A stretch of 51,526 nt of DNA from an uncultured Verrucomicrobia subdivision 3 bacterium (GTDB lineage: Bacteria; Verrucomicrobiota; Verrucomicrobiia; Limisphaerales; UBA11358). Below are positions 26,703 through 36,078 of the stretch, piece after piece. The position numbers and the translations under genes were made by a program. The DNA lies in NCBI GenBank assembly GCA_903872345.1, contig CAIQKM010000078.1, positions 1-51,526 on the forward strand, written 5' to 3'. The notes below the pieces were generated by a model that saw only the letters and a program-made list of their open reading frames with translations, was not told where the DNA came from and did no database searches. Every line of letters begins with the position of its first letter. The stretch's first letter is position 1.

Positions 26703-29375
26703 TCAGATCCAGTTCTTCTTAATCATCCAGCTCTTGATGACCTGCGTGAGCGCCACGTAGCAGACCAGCGTGATGGCCAGCAGCACCCAATACAGCCACG
26801 GCAGCGGCACAAAGCCCAGCGGTCCCGCCAGCGGCGAATACGGCAACACCGCACCGATCAGCATGATCAGGATGGTGGTCATGGAGAGCTGCCAGCTCGC
26901 CCGCGACTGGATGAAGGGAATCTGGTTGGTGCGGATTACATGGATGATCAGCGTCTGGGTCATGATGGACTCCACGAACCAGCCGGTATGAAACATCATC
27001 GCGGCGTGGGTGTGGTCGAGCGCCTCGTCCTTGAATTGTTCCACCATGCCCGGCACCTTGGCCTGCGTCTGGGCCATGAGGTCGGTACACTTGAAGACAA
27101 ACCACATCATGGCAAAGGTGGTGTAATCGAAGATGGAGCTGATCGGTCCCAGCAGCACCATGAACTTGGCGATTTCGCCCATCTGCCACGGCCGCGGCTT
27201 GGCAATCTGATTGGCCCCGACGTTGTCCGTGGGAATTGGCACCTGCGAGAAATCATACAGCAGGTTGTTTGTCAAAATTTGCAGCGGGAGGATCGGCTGG
27301 AATTTGAAGAGGGCCGCCGCGCCCAACATGCTGAACATGTTGCCGAAGTTGGAACTGGCGCCCATGCGGATGTATTTCAGGATGTTCACGAATACCTTGC
27401 GGCCTTCGATCACGCCTTCCTCCAATACCATCAAATCTTTTTCCAGCAGGATGACGTCGGCGGATTCCTTGGCGATGTCCACGGCGTTGTCCACCGAAAT
27501 GCCCACGTCCGCCGCGCGCAGCGCCGGGGCGTCGTTGATGCCGTCGCCCATGAAGCCAACCACGTGCCCCTTCTTCTGCAACGCCTGCACCACGCGCTTC
27601 TTGTGCGCGGGGGAAAGGCGGGCATAGACATCCACGCGGTCAATCACATCGGCGAGTTGTTCATCGGACATCTTTTCCACGTCATTGCCGAGGATGATCT
27701 TTTCGGCATTGATGCCGACCTCGGTGCAGACCTTGCGGGTGACCAGGTCGTTGTCGCCGGTGAGCACCTTGACGGTCACGCCATGCTGACGCAGGGCCGT
27801 GATGGCCTTGGCGGAGGTGTCCTTGGGCGGGTCAAGAAACGCGAGGTAGCCGGTCAGCACGAGCTGATCTTCGTCGGCCTTGGAATAGGCGGTCTGGGCC
27901 ACGACCTTCTTATTGGCAATGGCCAGCACGCGGAAACCGTCTTCACTCAGCGAATTGACCTGCTCGATCAGATTGCCAACCAAAATCGGCTCCATTTCAA
28001 AGATCTCGCCGTCGCTCTCAAAATGCGTGCAGCGCTTGAACACGGATTCCGGCGCGCCCTTGGTGAGCAGCTGGCGCTGGCCGTCCGGTCCCTCGACCAC
28101 CACGGACATCATGCGGCGGGAGAAATCGAACGGGATTTCATCGACCTTGGTAAACTTGTCCACGGAGAGTTCCTTGTGCAGCTCCGAGTATTTCAGCACG
28201 GCGCGGTCGAGCACGTTCTTCAGGCCGGTCTGGAAATGGCTGACCAGGTAGGCGTCGCGCAGCACTTCGTCGCTCTCGTTCTTGAAAACGTCGCAATGGA
28301 TTTCCAGGATGACGTGGTCAATCGTCAGCGTGCCGGTCTTGTCCGTGCAGAGCACGTCCATGGCGCCGAAGTTTTGAATGGAGTTCAGCCGTTTGACGAT
28401 GACCTTTTTCTTCGACATCGTCATGGCCCCGCGTGAAAGACACACGGACACAATCATGGGGAGCATTTCCGGCGTCAGACCGACCGCGACGGCGAGAGCG
28501 AAGAAGAACGCCTGTTTCCAGTCATGTTTGGTGAGGCCGTTGACGAGGAACACCGCCGGCGTCATGACCATCATGAACTTGATCATCATCCAGGTGAAGT
28601 GCTTGACGCCCTTGTCAAACGCCGTTTCCACCTGCTGACCCGAAAGGCTGGAGGCCATCTTGCCAAAATAGGTCTGCGCCCCGGTGGCGAGGATCACCGC
28701 CGTGGCGGAACCGCTCTCCACGCTGGTGCCGAGAAAACACAGGTTGGTGTGCTCAATGGACTGGATATTGGCGCGCGCATCGGGGGCGTCGCTCTTTTCC
28801 ACCGGCAACGATTCGCCGGTCAGCGTGGCTTGAATGATGAAGAGATCCTTGGAAGCGGTCAGCCGTACGTCGCCGGGAATCATGTCGCCGGCGGAGAGTT
28901 TCACGATGTCGCCGGGCACCAGCTCCTTGAGCGGAATTTCCCGGGACTGGCCGCCGCGCACGACCGTGGCGGTGACTTTGATCATCGCCTTGAGCTTGGC
29001 CGCGGCATTGTCGGCCTTGGTTTCCTGAATGAAACGCAGCGAAACGCCCAGCACCACCATCGCGACCATCACCCAGCCGCCCACCGTATCGCTGCCGCTT
29101 TCGGCGGTGGCGAAGGTGACAATGGCGAGCACGGTCAGCAGCACCACCAGGGGATTGCGGACGGCCAGCCACAGCCGGACGAGCCAGTCATGTTTCTTTT
29201 CCTGGCCAACCTCGTTCGCGCCGAAAATTTCCAGCCGCTCGGCGGCCTCCTCCTCGGTCAGACCGTCGGGCGTGGTGTTGAGCCGCTGCAAAACACCGGC
29301 GGTATCGAGTCCGGCGGCATCGCGCACGAGATCCGCCGTGCGCTGGCCCTGGGCCGGGTTGGTTGCGGTAGGCAT
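26703..29375 (-). CDS. mgtA: Magnesium-importing P-type ATPase
   Basis: MgtA/MgtB proteins are P3B ATPases that take up Mg2+ at low external concentration. The 890-residue protein has TGES (186-189) in the actuator domain, VGLTPEMLPMIV (298-309) in a transport helix, the phosphorylation motif DKTGTLT (Asp345), and GDGINDAPALRAADVGIS in the hinge. Length and sequence match MgtA rather than Ca2+ or K+ pumps. It is the last gene of a unit with the EIIA gene 9 bases upstream. Confidence 0.95.
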   Translation of the reverse strand: MPTATNPAQGQRTADLVRDAAGLDTAGVLQRLNTTPDGLTEEEAAERLEIFGANEVGQEKKHDWLVRLWLAVRNPLVVLLTVLAIVTFATAESGSDTVGGWVMVAMVVLGVSLRFIQETKADNAAAKLKAMIKVTATVVRGGQSREIPLKELVPGDIVKLSAGDMIPGDVRLTASKDLFIIQATLTGESLPVEKSDAPDARANIQSIEHTNLCFLGTSVESGSATAVILATGAQTYFGKMASSLSGQQVETAFDKGVKHFTWMMIKFMMVMTPAVFLVNGLTKHDWKQAFFFALAVAVGLTPEMLPMIVSVCLSRGAMTMSKKKVIVKRLNSIQNFGAMDVLCTDKTGTLTIDHVILEIHCDVFKNESDEVLRDAYLVSHFQTGLKNVLDRAVLKYSELHKELSVDKFTKVDEIPFDFSRRMMSVVVEGPDGQRQLLTKGAPESVFKRCTHFESDGEIFEMEPILVGNLIEQVNSLSEDGFRVLAIANKKVVAQTAYSKADEDQLVLTGYLAFLDPPKDTSAKAITALRQHGVTVKVLTGDNDLVTRKVCTEVGINAEKIILGNDVEKMSDEQLADVIDRVDVYARLSPAHKKRVVQALQKKGHVVGFMGDGINDAPALRAADVGISVDNAVDIAKESADVILLEKDLMVLEEGVIEGRKVFVNILKYIRMGASSNFGNMFSMLGAAALFKFQPILPLQILTNNLLYDFSQVPIPTDNVGANQIAKPRPWQMGEIAKFMVLLGPISSIFDYTTFAMMWFVFKCTDLMAQTQAKVPGMVEQFKDEALDHTHAAMMFHTGWFVESIMTQTLIIHVIRTNQIPFIQSRASWQLSMTTILIMLIGAVLPYSPLAGPLGFVPLPWLYWVLLAITLVCYVALTQVIKSWMIKKNWI

Positions 29376-29384
29376 AAGCTTCGT

Positions 29385-29903
29385 TCAGGGATTGGGTTGG
29401 TTCCGGATGATCTGGAGCATGGCGTCGGCATCGGGTGCCGTCTGCAAGGCCAGGCGCAACTCATCTTTGTGCATCAGCTTGGCAATGTTGGACACGGTGT
29501 GCAAATGCTTTTGAAACTGGCCCTGCGGAATCAGGAGCAGGATGACCAGATTGACGGGTTTTTCGTCCAGTGCCTCAAAATCAATCCCGCCGGTGGCCCG
29601 CCCCATGGCGCCCACCACTTCGGCAATCAGATCCGTCGCCGCGTGCGGCAGGCCCAGGCCGTAGCCGATGCCCGTGCTCATGGACAGCTCGCGTTTGCGT
29701 ACCGCCGCCGTGACGCCGTCGCTGTGTTCGGGTTTGATTTTGCCGGTGGCCACGAGATTGGCGATCAGTTCATCAATCGCCTCCCAGCGGTTTTTGGCTT
29801 TCAACGCGGGAATGATCTGTTCGCGGGTGAGAATGCTGCCCAGACCCGGGGCCGGGGTCGGAGTAAGGGTTGGGGTCGGAGCCGGGGAATTGGAAGGTGT
29901 CAT
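29385..29903 (-). CDS. PtsN-like PTS EIIA (type 2) domain protein
   Basis: The 172-residue protein has a Thr/Pro-rich N-terminal tail of about 22 residues. An EIIA-type-2 domain follows: STGIGYGLGLPHAATDLI with the phosphorylatable His87, and a second His pair in FQKHLHTVSNIA. Such stand-alone domains (PtsN/EIIA-Ntr) are regulatory phosphoproteins rather than sugar carriers, and act on potassium and other ion transporters in several bacteria. Its place between a CsoR-like regulator and mgtA suggests control of Mg2+ uptake; that is inference. The start at 29903 excludes an upstream stretch overlapping the regulator gene. Confidence 0.82.
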   Translation of the reverse strand: MTPSNSPAPTPTLTPTPAPGLGSILTREQIIPALKAKNRWEAIDELIANLVATGKIKPEHSDGVTAAVRKRELSMSTGIGYGLGLPHAATDLIAEVVGAMGRATGGIDFEALDEKPVNLVILLLIPQGQFQKHLHTVSNIAKLMHKDELRLALQTAPDADAMLQIIRNQPNP

Positions 29904-29928
29904 AGAAATTTTTTGGGGGAGGCGGGGT

Positions 29929-30213
29929 TCAGGCAACGTAGCGTTGGAGGACGGTGAGCAGGGAGCGGACATTTTCGCGCCCCTCGGACTCGCTCTGGCC
30001 GGCGGCGTTTTCAATGCAGGTTTGCATGTGGGATTCCAGCACCTCCTCGCTGAAGGATTTCAGCGCGCGCCGGGCGGACACCACCTGCATCAGCACGTCC
30101 GAGCAGTCGGCGTCGGCGTCGATCATTTTTTCAATGCCTTCGATCTGGCCCTTGATGCGGCGCAGACGGACCACGAAGGCCCTTTTTTCCAGTCCCGGAC
30201 GAATGCGTTTCAT
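29929..30213 (-). CDS. CsoR/RcnR/FrmR (DUF156) family metal- or stress-sensing repressor
   Basis: The 94-residue all-helical protein is a DUF156 repressor: RLRRIKGQIEGIEKMIDADADCSDVLMQV (about 17-44, given as one helix pair) then ESHMQTC. The ligands Cys37, His62 and Cys66 match the Cys-His-Cys set of Cu(I)-sensing CsoR. His at position 3, as in RcnR, is absent (it is Arg). Despite this copper-like set it heads a unit with EIIA and mgtA. It probably represses its own operon through the G-tract operator upstream. The inducer cannot be told from sequence. Confidence 0.88.
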   Translation of the reverse strand: MKRIRPGLEKRAFVVRLRRIKGQIEGIEKMIDADADCSDVLMQVVSARRALKSFSEEVLESHMQTCIENAAGQSESEGRENVRSLLTVLQRYVA

Positions 30214-30259
30214 GCGTTTAAAATTGACAGGTTCCGGCCCCGCCGAGGCGGCGCGTTTT

Positions 30260-30301
30260 GATATGGGATATAGGGGTATATGGTATCTGAAATTCTGTCA
30301 A
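30260..30301 (-). promoter_or_regulatory. Putative promoter with CsoR-type operator
   Basis: On the minus strand TTGACA (30301-30296) is followed by a palindrome-like tract that reads ATATAGGGGTATAT on the plus strand (about 30268-30281). A run of G flanked by A/T bases is the usual operator form of this repressor family. TATACC (30280-30275) could serve as -10 with 15-base spacing. The site is about 50-80 bases before the repressor start. Confidence 0.5.
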
Positions 30302-30349
30302 ATAAATATATCAGGCCGGACGCGCCGGGTCGTGTTACTTTTTGGTGAC

Positions 30350-30462
30350 GGCGGAGCGCGCCCGTCCCCGGGCGCAGCAACTTGGCGAATCAAGCGGTCG
30401 GGAAAGATTTAGCGGCCTGAATGTTTGGTGATTGCTGCGCCCGGGGACGGGCGCGCTCCGCC
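30350..30462. repeat. 31-bp perfect inverted repeat with 51-base centre
   Basis: The arms 30350-30380 and 30432-30462 are exact reverse complements over 31 bases, beginning ggcggagcgcgcccgtcccc. The centre is 51 bases and has no gene. The element lies between the repressor promoter and the TPP riboswitch. It may be a miniature mobile element or a strong structural barrier. Confidence 0.9.
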
Positions 30463-30512
30463 ACATCCCCATGCTTGACGCTGCCCCGGCCAAGACCTAC
30501 CTTTAAGGCTAT

Positions 30513-32621
<2,109 letters not shown>

Positions 32622-32648
32622 GCCGTCACGAATGTTCGTACTCAGGAC

Positions 32649-33188
32649 ATGCAAAACGAACTCGACATTGTTCGCGACGTGTCGCTGAGGCTGGAGCAGG
32701 GCCGTTTTGAGTATATGCTCACCGGCTCGATGGCGATGAATTTTTACGCCCAGCCGCGCATGACCCGCGACATTGATATGGTGGTTGCGCTGATGGCGCA
32801 CGATACTGATGCCATTGTGCGGCTGTTTACGCCTGATTACTATGTTTCGCGGGAGGCGGTGAGCAGTTCCATCTCGCACGAATCCATGTTCAACCTGATC
32901 CACCAAGAGAGCATTATCAAGGTGGATTGCATAGTCCGTAAGAACAGTCCCTATCGGCGGGCTGAATTTGAACGCCGGCAGCACATCGTGATTGAAGATT
33001 TTTCAACTTGGATTGCGAGCAAGGAGGATCTCATCATTTCCAAGCTTTGGTGGGCAAAAGATTCCCATTCCGAACAGCAGTTGCGGGATGTCAAAAATCT
33101 CGCCGCCACCGGTTGTGACCGGGATTACATCCTCCGCTGGACGAATGAGCTGGGGCTGCTTAACTTGTGGCAGGAATGCAACCCATGA
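32649..33188 (+). CDS. Nucleotidyltransferase-fold protein (AbiEii/MNT-like), first gene of a four-gene cassette
   Basis: The 179-residue protein shows a minimal nucleotidyltransferase core: Gly26-Ser27 in YMLTGSMAMNFY, the pair Asp41/Asp43 in RMTRDIDMVVAL, and a third Asp93 in IIKVDCIVRK. All three putative catalytic carboxylates are present. A helical C-terminus follows (ASKEDLIISKLWWAKDS). Such proteins act as toxins in AbiE/MenA-type systems by modifying tRNA ends, or as enzymes of unknown target. Its stop overlaps the next start by 4 bp. Toxin function is an inference from size, fold and context. Confidence 0.7.
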   Translation: MQNELDIVRDVSLRLEQGRFEYMLTGSMAMNFYAQPRMTRDIDMVVALMAHDTDAIVRLFTPDYYVSREAVSSSISHESMFNLIHQESIIKVDCIVRKNSPYRRAEFERRQHIVIEDFSTWIASKEDLIISKLWWAKDSHSEQQLRDVKNLAATGCDRDYILRWTNELGLLNLWQECNP

Positions 33189-33391
33189 CTGACACCCCGC
33201 CTGAAATTGCCGAAATGGTGCGCGTCCGCCTGATGGCATTATCCGGTGCGGAACGCTTTCGCATGGGGGTGCAGATGTTCGAGGCCGCCCGGCGTATGGC
33301 GCAGGCATCATTGCCTGCGGGCTTGTCGGAAACCGAACGCAAGCGGCTCCTTTACGAACGGCTTTACGGCGAGCCGCTGCCTACACTATGA
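33185..33391 (+). CDS. Small cassette protein 2 (68 residues)
   Basis: This 68-residue helical protein, MTDTPPEIAEMVRVRLMALS onward, contains GAERFRMGVQMFEAARRMAQ and ends in SETERKRLLYERLYGEPLPTL. I do not know a named family. Its ATG overlaps the nucleotidyltransferase stop (ATGA) and its own stop overlaps the next ATG, so it is translated as part of a chain. A frame-broken copy of its first half lies at 34143-34232, showing it belongs to a duplicated unit. Confidence 0.7.
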   Translation: MTDTPPEIAEMVRVRLMALSGAERFRMGVQMFEAARRMAQASLPAGLSETERKRLLYERLYGEPLPTL

Positions 33392-33528
33392 AGCTGGAGA
33401 TGCGGCAAAAACTCGCGCGCGAACCATTTGCGGAGAAAATCCGGAAAGTCGGGCAACTCATCCGGTTGGCCAAAACGTTTCCCCGCCGCACCGACAAAAC
33501 CGCTCCGGTTCATACTTCCGCCAAATGA
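33388..33528 (+). CDS. Small cassette protein 3 (46 residues, basic)
   Basis: A 46-residue protein begins MKLEMRQKLAREPFAEKIRK and contains VGQLIRLAKTFPRR. It is basic and helical, with no family known to me. Starts and stops overlap both neighbours by 4 bp (ATGA). A colinear, ungapped relative is found at 35942-36061. Coding is supported by this frame chain and by the conserved residues in the relative. Confidence 0.6.
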   Translation: MKLEMRQKLAREPFAEKIRKVGQLIRLAKTFPRRTDKTAPVHTSAK

Positions 33529-33680
33529 ACGCCCGTCAAATCACCAAAGCCCCTGCCTTTGTCCTGCGCGCCGAACGAGCCCTGCGCCGCGCCGCCCGGA
33601 AAGTCCGTGCGGAGAACCGCCGGCTCGGCCTGCCGTTGATTGTTTGGAAAGATGGCAAGGTGTTCGAAAAGCCCGCCTGA
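33525..33680 (+). CDS. Small cassette protein 4 (51 residues, basic)
   Basis: The 51-residue protein contains APAFVLRAERALRRAARKVR and LGLPLIVWKDGKVFEKP. The latter looks like two short beta-strands after a basic helix. I recognise the pattern only as a small uncharacterised bacterial protein. It ends the cassette; a 4-bp overlap links it to gene 3. Its charge and size would suit a nucleic-acid-binding or antitoxin-type role, which is conjecture. Confidence 0.6.
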   Translation: MNARQITKAPAFVLRAERALRRAARKVRAENRRLGLPLIVWKDGKVFEKPA

Positions 33681-33711
33681 ATTTAAATCATTTGGCGGGC
33701 TGCCCCTCTGA

Positions 33712-34008
33712 CGGAGCGCGGCTGTGTGCGTTAGCACCAGCCGCAAGGCGTGACCAGGCCAGATGCCGCCGGAGGTTGCCCACGCTAGGCGCAAGCGGAG
33801 CGCGGCGTTCACGCCGCTTTAGCGTACAAGGCAAAGGCGGTCTGGCCTATACCGGCACCTTGCTTCCTCGTACATTGAAGCCCGCGCTCCTTACGAACCG
33901 GCCGATGCAATTGAAAGCTGGAAGTGGTATTAACGGAACAGCAGGGGTGTGTGCGGTTCAATCAGGCTCGGTCTGGCGGTACGCTGCGGCTGGGACAGCC
34001 GCGCTCCG
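33712..34008. repeat. Repeat block: 160-bp dispersed repeat (33774-33933) inside 14-bp inverted arms
   Basis: Bases 33712-33725 (cggagcgcggctgt) are the exact reverse complement of 33995-34008. Inside, 33774-33933 aligns without gaps to 37874-38033, starting ggttgcc and ending ggtat(t/a)aa, with the shared stretch gcaagcggagcgcggcgttc. The block has no gene and separates the intact cassette from its decayed copy. The rest of the gap (34009-34091) holds nothing I recognise. Confidence 0.7.
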
Positions 34009-34091
34009 CCGATGATTGGCATAGACGGAGCTGCTACGACTGCTTTTCAATAGCCACCCCCTCCGCACCAGGTTAATCAGGCTTCCATCCC

Positions 34092-34233
34092 GCGCTGGAC
34101 GAATGGGTTGAGATTGTTTAATTTGTGGCAGGAATATAACTAATGACTGCTGTCTCCCCAAAATTGCGGAAATGGTAGCGCCCGGTTGATGTCATAATCT
34201 GGTGCGGAACAATTTCGCAGGGGGGCAGATGTC
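34092..34233 (+). pseudogene. Decayed copy of the end of the nucleotidyltransferase gene and start of cassette gene 2
   Basis: The segment aligns with 33134-33280. Bases 34093-34140 still encode RWTNGLRLFNLWQEYN and stop, against RWTNELGLLNLWQECNP in the intact gene. At 34143 the gene-2 ATG is retained, then a 1-base deletion shifts the frame and TAG follows after a few codons. Words such as ggtgcggaac and tttcgca persist to about 34233. No upstream part of the transferase is recognisable. Confidence 0.8.
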
Positions 34234-34259
34234 CCAATCAAATCAAACTCATATTACCT

Positions 34260-34646
34260 ATGAAAAAATATCTGCCGTGCATCGCGGGCGTCCTGCTGGG
34301 ACTTTGCTTCCTGGCGGCGAGTGTCCCGGTTCTCTTCAACCTCATCACCATCCCGAAAATGCCGGAAGGCACGCCGGCCGCGCATTTCATGGCGGCGTTC
34401 GTCCCCACGGGCTACATTAAGTTCGTAAAAATGTTCGAGTTTGTCGGCGGTCTCATCGTGATGATCCCGCGGCTGCGCAACCTCGGCCTGCTGCTTCTCG
34501 GCCCGGTGATCGTAAACATCATCGCTTTTCATGTGTTCGTGGATGACCCGCAGCACCTCATCAACCCGATGCTCGACATCATCATCGTCTGCGCGCTCTA
34601 TCTGCTGTGGGAGGCACGGAAAAAATTCGCCGGCCTGCTCAACTAA
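34260..34646 (+). CDS. DoxX-like four-helix membrane protein
   Basis: The 128-residue product has four hydrophobic helices (about 5-27, 53-69, 72-92, 100-117) with the DoxX-type phrases HFMAAFVPTGYIKFVKMFEF and LRNLGLLLLGPVIVNIIAFH. DoxX-like proteins are inner-membrane proteins of mostly unknown function, often beside SRPBCC proteins as here. Its G+C content matches the host, unlike the genes after 35.2 kb. Confidence 0.75.
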   Translation: MKKYLPCIAGVLLGLCFLAASVPVLFNLITIPKMPEGTPAAHFMAAFVPTGYIKFVKMFEFVGGLIVMIPRLRNLGLLLLGPVIVNIIAFHVFVDDPQHLINPMLDIIIVCALYLLWEARKKFAGLLN

Positions 34647-34668
34647 ACTTTAACCCCAAAGGACCTTT

Positions 34669-35193
34669 ATGCTGCCCATCCTGCTGGCCCTCGCGTTCAT
34701 CGCCATTCTGATCTTCATTCTGATTGCCGGGCAACCGGACGACTTCATCGTCACGCGCGCTGCAACCTTCTCCGCGCCGCCGGACAAGATATTCCCGCAC
34801 GTCAACGACCTGCACCTATGGCAGGCGTGGTCGCCATGGGCCAAGCTCGACCCGAACTGCAAAAGCACCTTCTCCGGAGAGGCTGCCGGCACGGGCGCGG
34901 CGATGGCCTGGGAGGGCAACGGCAAGGTAGGCATCGGCAAGATGACCATCACCGCGAGCCAGCCCGGCGAGTCCGTCCGCTTCCGGCTCGAATTTCAGAA
35001 GCCGATGCAAGCCACCAACACGGCGGAATTCACCTTCCGGCCCGAGGGCAATCAAACCGTTGTCACCTGGACCATGCAGGGCCAATGCAATCTCACGGGC
35101 AAAATCTTCAGCCTCTTCATGAACTGCGAAAAGATGTGTGGCAGCCAGTTTGAACAGGGACTGGCCAGCCTGAAGTCCTTGACTGAAAGATGA
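34669..35193 (+). CDS. SRPBCC (polyketide cyclase/START-like) family protein
   Basis: The 174-residue product begins with one membrane helix (MLPILLALAFIAILIFILIA). A START/SRPBCC domain follows: FSAPPDKIFPHVNDLHLWQAWSPWAKLD (about 33-60, quoted in part), a glycine-rich MAWEGNGKVGIGKM, and TVVTWTMQGQCN. These domains bind lipids or other hydrophobic molecules. It lies 22 bases after the DoxX-like gene and forms an obvious pair with it. Confidence 0.82.
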   Translation: MLPILLALAFIAILIFILIAGQPDDFIVTRAATFSAPPDKIFPHVNDLHLWQAWSPWAKLDPNCKSTFSGEAAGTGAAMAWEGNGKVGIGKMTITASQPGESVRFRLEFQKPMQATNTAEFTFRPEGNQTVVTWTMQGQCNLTGKIFSLFMNCEKMCGSQFEQGLASLKSLTER

Positions 35194-35275
35194 TTTTGAC
35201 ATAAACCAATCGAAGGCAATGCATACCAAACCAGAGGTTTACCCGAAGGTATAATTAGGTTAACTTGCTTTCAAT

Positions 35276-35917
35276 ATGGCTTCAGAAGAGAACGAGAACA
35301 ACGAAAAGCGCAGGCAAGAAATACTCAAGCAAATGGGGCTTGATAACGAATCAGTGCATGCAAGTATTGAGGAGATGTTGAAATCCGAAGCACGGTCAAA
35401 CTGGGCCAGTCGGGTGGGCATTGTTTTTGCACTCATCACAGCTTCAGCGGCTTTTTATTTCACTCTCTCTTCTGATATTTTTAGGTTTCATTTGAATAAA
35501 AGGGACGATTTGGTGTTAGCAGTCCAAAAGCAGCAAGAACAACTTGCTGAGCTAGAAGCTATAATTAGTCAGATGCAAACCAATGTAGTTGCAGTTACAA
35601 ACAGAGAATCTGCCCAGATAGCACGATCTGTTGCTGACCATGAAAAAAGAATAAAGACTATTGAAGATGTGATCTTGGAAAACCCAGAAAAAGCAATGTC
35701 ACTTCCGTTGATTCGGCAAGAGCAGAAGCAATTAGACGATTCGTTGGTTTCTTTGAAACGTGAAGTCGAACAATCTTCAGAAACACTGAGATGGGCATTT
35801 GGCCTGATATTAACAACTGCGCTCACAATAGCCGGAATTTTTGCCGGAATAATTTCAAAAAATCGCAAAGACGAAGCGGACCTGCGCGTCAAACTTCTCT
35901 CCACAAAAGGTAAATAA
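35276..35917 (+). CDS. Membrane protein with central coiled coil, unknown
   Basis: The 213-residue protein has an acidic N-terminus and a membrane helix (VGIVFALITASAAFYFTL, about 47-64). A long charged helical region (about 75-165) with heptad character follows (QKQQEQLAELEAIISQMQ; RQEQKQLDDSLVSLKREVEQ), then a second helix (LRWAFGLILTTALTIAGIFAG, about 170-190). Both ends should face the same side with the coiled coil on the other. I recognise no family. The gene is clearly more A+T-rich than its neighbours to the left, a sign of transfer. Confidence 0.65.
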   Translation: MASEENENNEKRRQEILKQMGLDNESVHASIEEMLKSEARSNWASRVGIVFALITASAAFYFTLSSDIFRFHLNKRDDLVLAVQKQQEQLAELEAIISQMQTNVVAVTNRESAQIARSVADHEKRIKTIEDVILENPEKAMSLPLIRQEQKQLDDSLVSLKREVEQSSETLRWAFGLILTTALTIAGIFAGIISKNRKDEADLRVKLLSTKGK

Positions 35918-35923
35918 TAAGCT

Positions 35924-36061
35924 GGAGCCGCTGCCAAAATTATGAAACCGAAGATGCGGCGTAAAACTTACGCGCAGACTGTTTGTGGAAACAACCTGAA
36001 AGTCGGGCTACTCAGCCAGCTTACCAATACTTTTCCTCGTAGCACCACCAAAATAACTTAG
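35924..36061 (+). pseudogene. Diverged copy of cassette gene 3
   Basis: This segment aligns to 33370-33507; from the ATG at 35942 (matching 33388) it is ungapped for about 150 bases, with some 95 identities by my hand count. The frame stays open for 39 codons, MKPKMRRKTYAQ onward, keeping MRxK, KVGxL and TFPR. The last third is lost to an early TAG. It could be a short functional gene, but the divergence and the broken partner upstream suggest a relic. Confidence 0.7.
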
Positions 36062-36078
36062 GTTCATTCTCATGGGAT

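Noticed and set aside
33428..34015. A 195-codon plus-strand frame across the end of the cassette and the repeat block
   Set aside because: It overlaps the cassette genes in another frame and crosses repeats; no protein-like features.
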